NCBI RefSeq assembly: GCF_016724845.1 | Contig: NZ_CP068082.1 | Coordinates: 3,472,001 to 3,536,000, forward strand | Length of the DNA: 64,000 bases | Direction: 5' to 3' | DNA from: Sphingobacterium spiritivorum | GTDB lineage: Bacteria; Bacteroidota; Bacteroidia; Sphingobacteriales; Sphingobacteriaceae | In this document: positions 7,631 through 16,386 of the stretch, one piece after another | How positions within the stretch are numbered: the stretch's first letter is position 1 | Layout of the letters: every line of letters begins with the position of its first letter | Notes under the pieces: generated by a model | The model's input: the letters and a program-made list of their open reading frames with translations, nothing else | Database searches by the model: none | Told to the model about the DNA's origin: nothing | Made by a program: the position numbers and the translations under genes

Positions 7631-8677
7631 ATGATGGCAGAAGATTTAGCATTACAGGAACAGGACGAGCAGGAGTTGTTCGAGCATTTGAGAATTGAAG
7701 TAGACAAGGGACAGGCTTTGCTGCGTATCGATAAGTTTTTAATGAACAGGGTCGAGAACGCTTCCCGCAATAAAATTCAGAATGCAATAGATGCAGGATC
7801 TGTACTGGTCAATGACAGCGTTATCAAATCCAGCTATAAGGTGAAGCCATTTGATATCATCTCAGTGGTATTACCCGATCCGCCAAGAGATACGGAAGTA
7901 TATCCGGAAGATATTCCGTTGGATATCATGTTTGAGGATGATGAAGTGATGGTTGTTAATAAAGTTGCGGGCATGGTTGTTCATCCCGGATTTAATAATT
8001 ATACAGGAACGTTGGTTAATGCATTGACCCATCATTTCAACCAGTTGCCGACTATGCCGGGTAATGCCGGGCGTCCGGGATTGGTGCATCGGATAGATAA
8101 GGATACAAGCGGTCTGTTGGTGATCGCCAAATCAGAATGGGCAATGACCTATCTGGCGAAACAGTTTTTTGATCATAGTATTGTACGAAAATATGTGGCT
8201 ATGGTATGGGGGGATATCGCTGAAGACGGTACAATAACCGGTTATATAGGTCGCAATCTGAAAGACCGCAGAGTGATGACGATGTATGATGACCCGGAGA
8301 AAGGGAAATGGTCGGTGACCCATTATCGTGTATTGGAAAGATTGGGGTATGTAACGCTGATCGAGTGTCAGCTGGAAACAGGACGTACCCATCAGATCCG
8401 CGCACATATGCAATCCATCGGACATCCTTTATTTAATGATGCTGCCTATGGCGGAGATCGTATTCTGAAAGGTACGGTATTCAATAAGTACAGACAGTTT
8501 GTCGAAAATTGTTTTGCTTTATTACCGCGCCAGGCGCTTCACGCACAGGTTCTGGGATTTGAACACCCTAAGTCAAAAGAATTTTTAACATTTGAAACAC
8601 CATTACCGGAAGATTTCCGTTTAGCATTAGAGAAGTGGCGTGGTTACTCCACGACATTCGGTCAGGAGACCAACTAA
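7631..8677 (+). CDS. rluD: 23S rRNA pseudouridine synthase RluD-like
   Basis: A 348-residue cytoplasmic enzyme of the RluA/RluD family. Residues about 24-80 form an S4 RNA-binding domain (LRIDKFLMNRVENASRNKIQ). The catalytic motif is LVHRIDKDTSGLLVIAK with nucleophilic Asp156. The conserved RTHQIRAHMQSIGHPLFNDA follows at about 251-270. RluD isomerises uridines of 23S rRNA helix 69, needed for ribosome assembly and termination. The N-terminus is slightly extended by an acidic tail. Two ATG codons are adjacent; the promoter position suggests the second may be used. It is followed after 18 bp by a class IV aminotransferase, so the two are probably cotranscribed. Confidence 0.88.
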   Translation: MMAEDLALQEQDEQELFEHLRIEVDKGQALLRIDKFLMNRVENASRNKIQNAIDAGSVLVNDSVIKSSYKVKPFDIISVVLPDPPRDTEVYPEDIPLDIMFEDDEVMVVNKVAGMVVHPGFNNYTGTLVNALTHHFNQLPTMPGNAGRPGLVHRIDKDTSGLLVIAKSEWAMTYLAKQFFDHSIVRKYVAMVWGDIAEDGTITGYIGRNLKDRRVMTMYDDPEKGKWSVTHYRVLERLGYVTLIECQLETGRTHQIRAHMQSIGHPLFNDAAYGGDRILKGTVFNKYRQFVENCFALLPRQALHAQVLGFEHPKSKEFLTFETPLPEDFRLALEKWRGYSTTFGQETN

Positions 8678-8695
8678 TTTATATTTAGAATTTTT

Positions 8696-9553
8696 ATGTC
8701 TACAACATATATTAATTGCAACGGGAAGATTGTGCCCGAAAGCGACGCTGTGGTGTCTGCCGACAACAGAGCTTTCCGGTATGGTGACGGTCTCTTTGAG
8801 ACTATGCTATGGAAAGACGGAGATATCCGGTTTTTACCCTTTCATATAGAGCGTTTGCAGGAAGGACTCCGGATGCTGCATATGGAAGATGCGCATCGGT
8901 TTGATGCCTTTTTTATCAAGTCCAAGACGGAAGAATTGATTCGTAAGAATAATATGCTGGGGCAGCAGGTACGGGTACGTTTGATCGTCTATCGTGATGG
9001 GGGAGGATTATATGGTCCGGAAACCAATAAAACGGCTTATGTGCTTCAAATTGCACGTATACCGGAATCGCTAAGAGATAAGAAGGTTGGCCTTATTGTA
9101 GATCTGTATACGGAATACCGCAAACCTTACAGCGATCTTTCCAAGCTGAAATCCAATAATGCTTTGATATATGTCATGGCGGGTCTGCATAAACGAAAGC
9201 ATCGTTTTGATGAAGTATTGTTACTTAATCAGGAGGGGTATCTCTGTGAAGCCTTGTCTTCGAATATATTTGTGTTTTATGAAAAGGTATTATACACTCC
9301 TGCGATCTCAGAAGGTTGTATAGCCGGGGTAATGCGCAGAGTGGTGATGGATATGGCTACGGATGAAGGTATAGCTGTAGTAGAGGCGCAGATCAGTCCC
9401 GAGATTATGAGTCAGGCAGATGAGATCTTTTGTACCAATGCGGTGCATGGAGTACAATGGGTAATGGGGTACAAGCAAAAACGATATTTTAATAAAATAT
9501 CCAGAATATTACAGGAAAAATTGCTGACCTGGAATTATCAAACCGAAGAATAG
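8696..9553 (+). CDS. Class IV PLP aminotransferase (branched-chain aminotransferase / PabC-like)
   Basis: A 285-residue fold-type IV PLP enzyme. It opens with the family block SADNRAFRYGDGLFETMLWK (about 21-40), has the Arg-rich HIERLQEGLRML, and the likely Schiff-base Lys152 in SKLKSNNALIY. The segment EGYLCEALSSNIFV carries the Glu next to the cofactor, and ISEGCIAGVMRRVV the phosphate-binding turn. The size and the single-domain form fit branched-chain aminotransferase, D-amino-acid transaminase or 4-amino-4-deoxychorismate lyase (PabC); Bacteroidota versions next to rluD-type genes are not clearly assigned. It lies 18 bp after rluD and ends at a bidirectional terminator. Confidence 0.82.
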   Translation: MSTTYINCNGKIVPESDAVVSADNRAFRYGDGLFETMLWKDGDIRFLPFHIERLQEGLRMLHMEDAHRFDAFFIKSKTEELIRKNNMLGQQVRVRLIVYRDGGGLYGPETNKTAYVLQIARIPESLRDKKVGLIVDLYTEYRKPYSDLSKLKSNNALIYVMAGLHKRKHRFDEVLLLNQEGYLCEALSSNIFVFYEKVLYTPAISEGCIAGVMRRVVMDMATDEGIAVVEAQISPEIMSQADEIFCTNAVHGVQWVMGYKQKRYFNKISRILQEKLLTWNYQTEE

Positions 9554-9594
9554 AGGTTTATAAAGTTTTTGACTCTTTCTTTGTTGAGTTATAA

Positions 9595-9629
9595 AAAAGG
9601 TTGTCTGGCCATTCGTCAGACAACCTTTT
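9595..9629. terminator. Bidirectional terminator
   Basis: AAAAGGTTGTCTG and CAGACAACCTTTT form a perfect 13-bp hairpin with a 9-nt loop and A/T tracts on both sides. It serves the convergent aminotransferase and TlpA-like genes. Confidence 0.85.
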
Positions 9630-9633
9630 CAAT

Positions 9634-10974
9634 TTACCGGGCTAACCAGGTTTCAATTAGGGATTTAAGTTTAGGGTCACTCGGTCTTGGACTGTCTGTC
9701 GTAATAATATTTCCTTTTTTATCAATCAACATATAACGTGGAATACCGGTTACCTTATAGGCTGCTGAAAGGTCATTGCCCGGGCCGGCATGTAGTTGTA
9801 TACCTTTTAGATTTTTCTCTGGTACATATTTGTCCCATGCTTTTTTATCCTGATCTACCGATATCCCGACAAAGGCAATATCTTTTCCTTTAAACTGTTC
9901 ATTCAGTTTCTCCCAATGAGGTTCTTCCGCTTTACAGGGGCCGCACCATGTTGCCCAAAGATCTATCAAGACCAGCTTTCCTTTCAGGTCTGCCAGAGAA
10001 ACTTTTTTACCGGTTATATCCGGATAGCTAAAGGCAATCGCCTGTGTACCTTCTTTCGTATCTGCCAGCTTAACAGCGATAGCTTGTGCGCGTTCCTGTT
10101 GATCCTTCAATATAAAGTATTGCTTGTATTGGTTGTACATGTCCTGATAGTCACTATAAGAGCGGGCTCCTGAAAGTCGGGCTAATACATATTGTCCTTT
10201 TATGACATCAGCAGGAATAGCTTCTACCTGTTGTTGGAAAGTCGGTTTACTCGACATATCTATTTTTTTATACACTAAACTGGTCATGAAACGGTCTCCA
10301 TAAGGAAACTTTAGCAAGTCTTCCGAAAGAAACGGATCCGATTTGAACTGGATATAGTAATCCGAAAGTTCTTCTTTGCTTGGATGTGCAGAACGAGGTG
10401 TATAGAGATAACCGATAGCCAGATTGGCAAAATCAAAATCAACTATTTTGGAAAAAAATGCATCAAATTTAGCATTTCCCGTTTTATTACGTGATTTGAT
10501 TGCATCGAGTTGAGTATACATTTCTTCTACTTCAGGGAAGAAATCCATGTATGTACTTATTGTGGTCCAATAGACGGATTTATCCAATAGCGAATAAGAT
10601 GCCTTGAACCAATCCGTCAATGCAATGTTTTCAGGACTATTGTTTCCGGAAAGCGAATAATTTGCTTTTTCTAAGCGGATGTTCAGTTCGTCATTTCCTT
10701 TAAAATAGAATTTAAATACATGACGTAAACTTAGCGCATCCGATCCACCGACCGCGTACAATCCCTGATATTCAGGCGTGAATTTGAACGCAAAACGTTC
10801 GGATGAGTCAGGCGTAGCCGTAGCTATTTCCACCAAGCGACCATTCAGTACTTTGTAAAGAAATACCTTTGCATAGGATTTCTTGTCTGCAGTCCCATTA
10901 ATAATAGTGGCATTTTGAGCCATCAGACTACTGGTCAGGAGACTCAGTAGCAGAATGAATAAGGAAGTTCTCAT
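9634..10974 (-). CDS. TlpA/ResA-like thiol-disulfide oxidoreductase
   Basis: A 446-residue exported protein. A signal peptide covers residues 1-19, ending SSLMAQ. The first 300 residues are a family-specific region common in Bacteroidota thioredoxin-like proteins, beginning with a DUF4369-like beta sandwich. The C-terminal thioredoxin domain has LIDLWATWCGPC with redox Cys344 and Cys347, the PR cis-proline loop (GIPRYMLID) and a final helix. It should reduce or exchange disulfides in the periplasm. It is the last gene of the minus-strand SusCD locus, 43 bp after the aspartyl protease, which suggests it handles thiol-containing or disulfide-linked substrate. Confidence 0.85.
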   Translation of the reverse strand: MRTSLFILLLSLLTSSLMAQNATIINGTADKKSYAKVFLYKVLNGRLVEIATATPDSSERFAFKFTPEYQGLYAVGGSDALSLRHVFKFYFKGNDELNIRLEKANYSLSGNNSPENIALTDWFKASYSLLDKSVYWTTISTYMDFFPEVEEMYTQLDAIKSRNKTGNAKFDAFFSKIVDFDFANLAIGYLYTPRSAHPSKEELSDYYIQFKSDPFLSEDLLKFPYGDRFMTSLVYKKIDMSSKPTFQQQVEAIPADVIKGQYVLARLSGARSYSDYQDMYNQYKQYFILKDQQERAQAIAVKLADTKEGTQAIAFSYPDITGKKVSLADLKGKLVLIDLWATWCGPCKAEEPHWEKLNEQFKGKDIAFVGISVDQDKKAWDKYVPEKNLKGIQLHAGPGNDLSAAYKVTGIPRYMLIDKKGNIITTDSPRPSDPKLKSLIETWLAR

Positions 10975-11017
10975 ATGATTTATAATATTATTTTCAATTG
11001 CATTTATGAAAGAGAGA

Positions 11018-12532
11018 CTATCTGTTGATTGTATAAGATTGTGTAACCGTATCAGATTGTGATTCTATGGTAATAGCAGTGCCTTTTTCCAGATTCAAGA
11101 TGCTCTCCAAAGCAGTCTTATCCTTTAGAAAAGTATGTGTCGGAATGCCATTGATACTCGAGATGGCTGCTCCGGTTGCTAATTTTACTTTTTCATCCGC
11201 CGCACCAACTACACTGAGTAAGCGTAATTTACCTTCTGAATCATAACCGAAGAGATAACTGCCGATTGAAAAATCCTGAGGATAGGGGTACAGGTGATTA
11301 GGCTCCAGATATATCTCCCGGTTTTGGAGATTGATCGTGAAATTATATCTGCTGATCAGGCGTACGCCAATAGATCCGTCAAATTCAGGTTTCCAGTTTT
11401 CGTTGTTGGCGCCGCCAGCCATTAGCGTTACGGGCAAATTCGGAACTGCAGGGAGATGTGAAAAGGAAAAGTTGTGACTTCGTCCTGTAAAAGTAGGAGA
11501 GACCATACCCATGCTCGCTGTCGTGCCCTGATACTCCGGTTTAAATCCGCTGACCAGCAGTCTGTTTGTCCGCACAAAAGGTCTGAAGCATATCAATGAA
11601 TAAGATGCTCCTGTATCAAAGACAAAATTTCCGGTATAGGATTTTCCGGCACGGATTTCCAGATTCCCCGGAATAATAAGCAATCCTGCAGGCATTTCAA
11701 CAGGGATTGCGTGTCCTTGTTGTTCGTACTGATAATCTCCAAAATCGTAGAGCAGCAATTCGCATTTGTCATAATCAACTTTTGTGATAAATCGCTTTAC
11801 CAGACTATTTCCGATGATGCCATCTGTCTCTCTGTGCATCTCCGGGAATATCGCAATACCCTGACCCTGCAATTTTAGCGTATCTAAGGAAATGGTATTA
11901 TTATCAGATACCTGAATCTGCATATTACCTCCCACTACAGAGGCATTATTCTGCCGCGTTACTTTGAGTCCGATTTCATCCGCAAGTTGTTGGCTGACGG
12001 CCATACCGTCTGCTCCTGTGTCAAATAATAACCGCAAAGGGCGTTTAAAATCATTAATCTTTACAGACAGTATTATTGTCCCGTCGTGATTCTCAAATGG
12101 TATTTTAGCCCGTAATCGAGACGTTTGATAACGATTCATGCCGTAGAGCTGATCAAATAGATCCAGATAGAGCATACGATCTGCTGAGTCGGTATAAAAG
12201 GCTGTCTGCACGGTGCTCTTATCTGTTTTGCTGATCTCTATTGCTACCTTGTGTCCTGAGTCTTGCTTTTGCGTGGAGATGAATCTGACATTCTCAGCAG
12301 GATAGCTCGAGAGAATGTGATCCAGATAGCGTACTGCTCCTTGCTGAGTGTTGCCGGCAATAGAAAATGAGGGCGCTAATGCTGCTTTTAAATTAGCAGA
12401 GTTCTTGTCCTTAAAGGCTTGCCGGATTTGCTGTACAAGTTTGTGATCCTGTTGTGCAAATACATTATTTATTAAAGTCATGATCAGAATGGTAAAAAGC
12501 ATTCTGATTTTTTTTATCTCTTCTTTTATCAT
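11018..12532 (-). CDS. Exported retropepsin-like aspartyl protease with two DTGA motifs and PDZ-like end
   Basis: A 504-residue protein with an N-terminal signal (residues 11-26, ending NNVFAQ). After an N-terminal region of about 130 residues, two retropepsin-like lobes follow. The first has LRLLFDTGADGMAV with Asp171, the second NFVFDTGASYSLI with Asp306; each also has a hydrophobic-Gly flap partner such as TDGIIGNSL. Two DTG lobes in one chain would allow an intramolecular active site like pepsin. The last about 80 residues (LRLLSVVGAADEKVK through AISSINGIPT) resemble a PDZ domain. It sits between a PKD-like lipoprotein and a TlpA protein in a SusCD locus, pointing to peptide processing. 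Confidence 0.82.
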   Translation of the reverse strand: MIKEEIKKIRMLFTILIMTLINNVFAQQDHKLVQQIRQAFKDKNSANLKAALAPSFSIAGNTQQGAVRYLDHILSSYPAENVRFISTQKQDSGHKVAIEISKTDKSTVQTAFYTDSADRMLYLDLFDQLYGMNRYQTSRLRAKIPFENHDGTIILSVKINDFKRPLRLLFDTGADGMAVSQQLADEIGLKVTRQNNASVVGGNMQIQVSDNNTISLDTLKLQGQGIAIFPEMHRETDGIIGNSLVKRFITKVDYDKCELLLYDFGDYQYEQQGHAIPVEMPAGLLIIPGNLEIRAGKSYTGNFVFDTGASYSLICFRPFVRTNRLLVSGFKPEYQGTTASMGMVSPTFTGRSHNFSFSHLPAVPNLPVTLMAGGANNENWKPEFDGSIGVRLISRYNFTINLQNREIYLEPNHLYPYPQDFSIGSYLFGYDSEGKLRLLSVVGAADEKVKLATGAAISSINGIPTHTFLKDKTALESILNLEKGTAITIESQSDTVTQSYTINR

Positions 12533-12542
12533 TATTTTGCTT

Positions 12543-14144
12543 TTACCAACCCAAAGGGGCGTCTAATGAACATACATCTGCTACTTTTCCGAATCCTTCA
12601 AAAGAGTAATAACGATTGTAAGGGGCATTGAACTGGGGAATATCATATATATCTACTTTGCCGGAAGTAGCAGGAGTGTTGGGATCATATGTTGCCACGA
12701 TTAAACCATACAAAACTGCTTTAAATCTTCTTCCATATGTGTTTTGAAGAGTCGGATGGTTAACTGTAACCGGACTTACATATGTTGTCTGATCGTATTT
12801 TAACATGGTGATAATTCGATTACCATAATCCTGTTGCATTTTAGTTTCTTTGGTATCTACATCGTATTGATATAATTTACCTCCTACTGCATATTGGAGA
12901 TATCCGTACTGTTGATCTACAGCAAACGCAGTCGCCTTTGAGAGTTCTGGTAATGTACTTATATCATCCCAATAAGTAGCATTAAAACTAGCTGCATTAT
13001 TCATTCTGGCAAGGTAGTATCCTGAGTTATCTTTCAAAATAGCATAAGCACGGCCTCCATAGGCCAGTGTCTGTCCCATCCATACCAAATCTTTGCCAAC
13101 ATTATTAGGGTTAAATGCTGCACTTGCCGTATTATAGGGCAGAGGTGATGTAGAGGTCATAGATCCGTTGCTATTTCGTACAAATCTTTTATTCGTATTG
13201 TCGTACATCAGTGTAGACAGGTTAATGGTAGAATTTCGATTGACGGCCAAGAATGGAGCTATCTTAAAGTAAGAATTATCTGATAACCTGTTTATGGGTG
13301 TGCCAAAGTTGTATTGGAAAGTGGCATATCTCAGGAAAGCATCTCCATTATAGGTAGCAAAACCGTTTCCACCTCCGCAAGAAAAAATTTGGTCAACCTT
13401 ATTTAATGCTGCTCCTCCACCGGTTTCAAATTTAAAAGCGTATCGTTCGCTGTAGATAAAGCCATCAGTTAGGTTTAATTTTTCCGTTGCATCTTCAGTT
13501 CCTATGTATAAAAAGTACTTGATGGGATTTCCGGTCGCCGGAATACGATTGGCCCAACCATGTAAAAATTTTGGTTTTCCGGATAAAGTAAGTGTTTTTC
13601 CAGTCTCTGAATCAGAAAAAAGGAGATTAAATTTACGAAATTCCTTAGGGTAAGTGTTTGTTTCAAAGTTATATTCAAAGAAATCTAATTGACTTTGATT
13701 ATTTACTTCACTCAGGAAAGCCCAGCCTCCTTTAAATGATCCCTCTACTTTCAGACTAAATGTTTTTTGCCAGCTTATTCCCGAAGATTTTTCAGTTACT
13801 CTATAGAATAGACTATAATTCCCTATTCCAAAAGGAAAAGGCATATTTAGTATTCTTGTTTCCGCTACAAGTTTTCGCTGTTCGCTCTGAGGTAAAGCCG
13901 GATTAAAACTGATCCACTCATAACTATAATCTTCTTCCTTAAAGTCCGGATCCTGTGTGAATGTAAGTTTGGGCTCAATCTTAATATTTTGGCCGACTGT
14001 AATACGATAATCTGTATCGATTCCATCTATAGTAAGATCGTTAATATCCTTATAATCATAATTACCAAGGTCTTTTTTGCAGGAGACAAAAGCTGATAAT
14101 ACGAATAGAATAATAATGTATCTGGTGTTTTTTAACGTTTTCAT
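12543..14144 (-). CDS. PKD-like family lipoprotein
   Basis: A 533-residue lipoprotein with a type II signal ending FVSCKKD (lipidated Cys22). The mature start GNYDYKDINDLTIDGIDTDY is characteristic of the Bacteroidota PKD-like family that occurs downstream of SusCD pairs with a DUF4843 protein. The middle has an Ig/PKD-like strand pattern; the rest is beta-rich and may form a propeller. It should sit on the cell surface and bind substrate for the SusCD transporter. It lies 25 bp downstream of the DUF4843 gene and 10 bp before the protease gene. Confidence 0.78.
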   Translation of the reverse strand: MKTLKNTRYIIILFVLSAFVSCKKDLGNYDYKDINDLTIDGIDTDYRITVGQNIKIEPKLTFTQDPDFKEEDYSYEWISFNPALPQSEQRKLVAETRILNMPFPFGIGNYSLFYRVTEKSSGISWQKTFSLKVEGSFKGGWAFLSEVNNQSQLDFFEYNFETNTYPKEFRKFNLLFSDSETGKTLTLSGKPKFLHGWANRIPATGNPIKYFLYIGTEDATEKLNLTDGFIYSERYAFKFETGGGAALNKVDQIFSCGGGNGFATYNGDAFLRYATFQYNFGTPINRLSDNSYFKIAPFLAVNRNSTINLSTLMYDNTNKRFVRNSNGSMTSTSPLPYNTASAAFNPNNVGKDLVWMGQTLAYGGRAYAILKDNSGYYLARMNNAASFNATYWDDISTLPELSKATAFAVDQQYGYLQYAVGGKLYQYDVDTKETKMQQDYGNRIITMLKYDQTTYVSPVTVNHPTLQNTYGRRFKAVLYGLIVATYDPNTPATSGKVDIYDIPQFNAPYNRYYSFEGFGKVADVCSLDAPLGW

Positions 14145-14169
14145 TTTATATTGAACATTAGATTGTTAT

Positions 14170-14973
14170 TTATCTTGCATATCTTCCCATAGTGATCACC
14201 TGTCCTGTTTCATCTTTATGAATCCTTCCCTCACCAGCTTCTTTTGCAAGCCAGAATTTCATATATCCACCCCAATAGGACAACAACGCGATAGTGAAAT
14301 AATTTTCTTTAGCATATTTCTCATCGATAAAATACTTTGGTTCGATATCAAACAGATCCAGTAATAATTGAAGTTTTGTTTTTGAATATGTACCCAGATA
14401 ATCTTCAAGCATTGGTTTATAAGGAGCAACAGACCAGGCATAGGGAGCATTGAGTATATCATCGATTTTGATTGTGTACTTTAATAGAGAGACTTTAAAA
14501 TTCTGATTTGGTGCAAACCTATATTTGATATTTGTATTGAAATTCTCATTTTCTTCCAACATCAGTGTTGCACTTAGTTGTTGCTGTTTCATATCAGCAG
14601 TCCGTTTCAAAATAATATTGAGAGATCCTGTATTTTTTCCTGCCGGAATAATCAGTTTATCTTCATCTATGTTGTAGTGAATGCCTGGCTGTAGGGAAGA
14701 TTCAGGACTTGATGAGATCTTGAAAATCCGGTCCACATTCATAATAGGTCCTGTTGCCAGCACATCTATCTTTTTAAAAAATACATTTACAGTATCAGGC
14801 ATATAGCCAAAGGATTGTTCAAAGACGAAATCTTTCTTTCTGTCCAGGGCAGTATTATATATTTCAGGAAAATAAATACTGCTTCCGGAAACCTCCTGAT
14901 TAAAAGTCTCTAAAGGATCTTCTTTACAACTTAATAATAAAACAATTAATGAAAGGGCTATAATCTTTTTCAT
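14170..14973 (-). CDS. DUF4843 domain lipoprotein
   Basis: A 267-residue lipoprotein with signal MKKIIALSLIVLLLSCKED (lipidated Cys16). The block SGSSIYFPEIY near residue 30, the GIHYNIDEDKLIIPAG segment and the final tryptophan-rich part fit DUF4843, a family found almost only in SusCD loci with a PKD-like partner. No enzyme motif is visible. It is probably a surface accessory that helps bind or position substrate. It begins 11 bp after the SusD stop, so the genes are cotranscribed. Confidence 0.78.
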   Translation of the reverse strand: MKKIIALSLIVLLLSCKEDPLETFNQEVSGSSIYFPEIYNTALDRKKDFVFEQSFGYMPDTVNVFFKKIDVLATGPIMNVDRIFKISSSPESSLQPGIHYNIDEDKLIIPAGKNTGSLNIILKRTADMKQQQLSATLMLEENENFNTNIKYRFAPNQNFKVSLLKYTIKIDDILNAPYAWSVAPYKPMLEDYLGTYSKTKLQLLLDLFDIEPKYFIDEKYAKENYFTIALLSYWGGYMKFWLAKEAGEGRIHKDETGQVITMGRYAR

Positions 14974-14984
14974 AATTAGTAGAT

Positions 14985-16385
14985 TTAACGGTTATTTAAT
15001 TCTTCTTCAGGAACAGGCACAGCCCATGCAGAAGCAGGTACCACGAAGCCATTTAAGTTGGATGGGGAAATGATATTGCTGATTTGTTTTCTTTTGTAGT
15101 AATACCATAACTGACCTTCTCCATAAAATTCTTTTCTATACTCCTTTAATATTTCATTTTCCAGACCATTTGAAGAGGATAAACTGCTTATACCCCTATG
15201 GTTTCGTACCGTATTAATGTAAGATAATGCTTCATTTGGGTCAGTAGCACATTCAGCAGCGATGTAGTACATTTCACTTAGACGGATTAATGGGATAGTG
15301 AATCTTTGTGGTTGTCTTGCATCTTTTTGTACAAGGTCAGCATACTTAAAGAATGTTGGGAAGGCTACCCCGGTAGGTGGAACTTTCCAGATATAATCTT
15401 TTCGGTAGTCATTGCTGTTATTTTCATAAACAGTATTGATAAAAGATGCTGACCCACTGGCCAAGAGACTTTCACTGGACAATTCGTAATAGAAATATTT
15501 ATTGTAGTCATTATACAGTTCTCTAGAGTACGCTGCAAATAATAGTTCGGTCGAAAATATACGATCAGGATTTTCATTGTCTCCTGTTATCTTATTCGGA
15601 ATAATCCAGGGAAATAAAGCTGACTTATCTATGATAGTTTTTGCAGCTTGATATGCCCCTGTTTTATCATTTTTCCACAATAATACACGCGCTTTTAGTC
15701 CCTGAACAGCATAATAATTAAAGCGTAAATGATTATTGTTTAATGACCCTTGTGTCAAAGCTGGGTCCTGATCCAGGTATTTTGATGCCTCTTCGAGATC
15801 AGTTAAGGCGAATTGTATAACATCTTTTGCAGTTGAGAAATCCACTATATTTTGTCCCAACTTATGGTAATAGGGAATGGACAACGCTATAGGATCGGCC
15901 GTGTATGATCCGGGACCAAATAATCTCAGAAGATCAAAGTGTAAAAAAGCTCTCAAACCTAAAGCTTCACCTTTTATTAACCGGGCTTTGTCTGCGGAGA
16001 TATTTGCTTTATAAGTCTCTAGATTTTCTAAAAGCTTGTTTACGTTTGCAATAGCAATGTAACTGTCTTGCCATATTCCTGCAAATATCTTTTTTACATT
16101 GTCTTTTTGATACTCATATGCAGCTATATCTGTATTAAGTGATGTCCCCGCAGTCTGATATCGCTGGGCTAATAGCTCTACGGTGCTAAGTGTTAGGTGA
16201 TTACCATAAAGATTATTTTGTCCCATTAAGATATAGATACCGTTGAGTTCGTCAATAAATCCTTGTTCATTGCGAAAAGTCTGTTCTTCTGTAAATTTGT
16301 CTTCAGGTTGTACCTGAAGCCATTTTTGACAAGATACTGTTACAGTGAACACTGCTATTAGCAGAAAAAAATAATATCTTTTCAT
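14985..16385 (-). CDS. SusD/RagB family nutrient-binding lipoprotein
   Basis: A 466-residue lipoprotein, with lipobox TVTVSCQKW (Cys19) and the SusD-like start WLQVQPEDKFTEEQTFRNEQ. Central TPR-type helices include EALGLRAFLHFDLLRLFGP, the most recognisable SusD motif. The C-terminus has EILKEYRKEFYGEGQLWYYY, another family hallmark. SusD proteins lid the SusC barrel and capture substrate outside the cell. The start codon lies 1 bp from the SusC stop. With the protease and thioredoxin downstream, the cargo is more likely a peptide or modified peptide than a plain glycan. Confidence 0.93.
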   Translation of the reverse strand: MKRYYFFLLIAVFTVTVSCQKWLQVQPEDKFTEEQTFRNEQGFIDELNGIYILMGQNNLYGNHLTLSTVELLAQRYQTAGTSLNTDIAAYEYQKDNVKKIFAGIWQDSYIAIANVNKLLENLETYKANISADKARLIKGEALGLRAFLHFDLLRLFGPGSYTADPIALSIPYYHKLGQNIVDFSTAKDVIQFALTDLEEASKYLDQDPALTQGSLNNNHLRFNYYAVQGLKARVLLWKNDKTGAYQAAKTIIDKSALFPWIIPNKITGDNENPDRIFSTELLFAAYSRELYNDYNKYFYYELSSESLLASGSASFINTVYENNSNDYRKDYIWKVPPTGVAFPTFFKYADLVQKDARQPQRFTIPLIRLSEMYYIAAECATDPNEALSYINTVRNHRGISSLSSSNGLENEILKEYRKEFYGEGQLWYYYKRKQISNIISPSNLNGFVVPASAWAVPVPEEELNNR

Positions 16386-16386
16386 G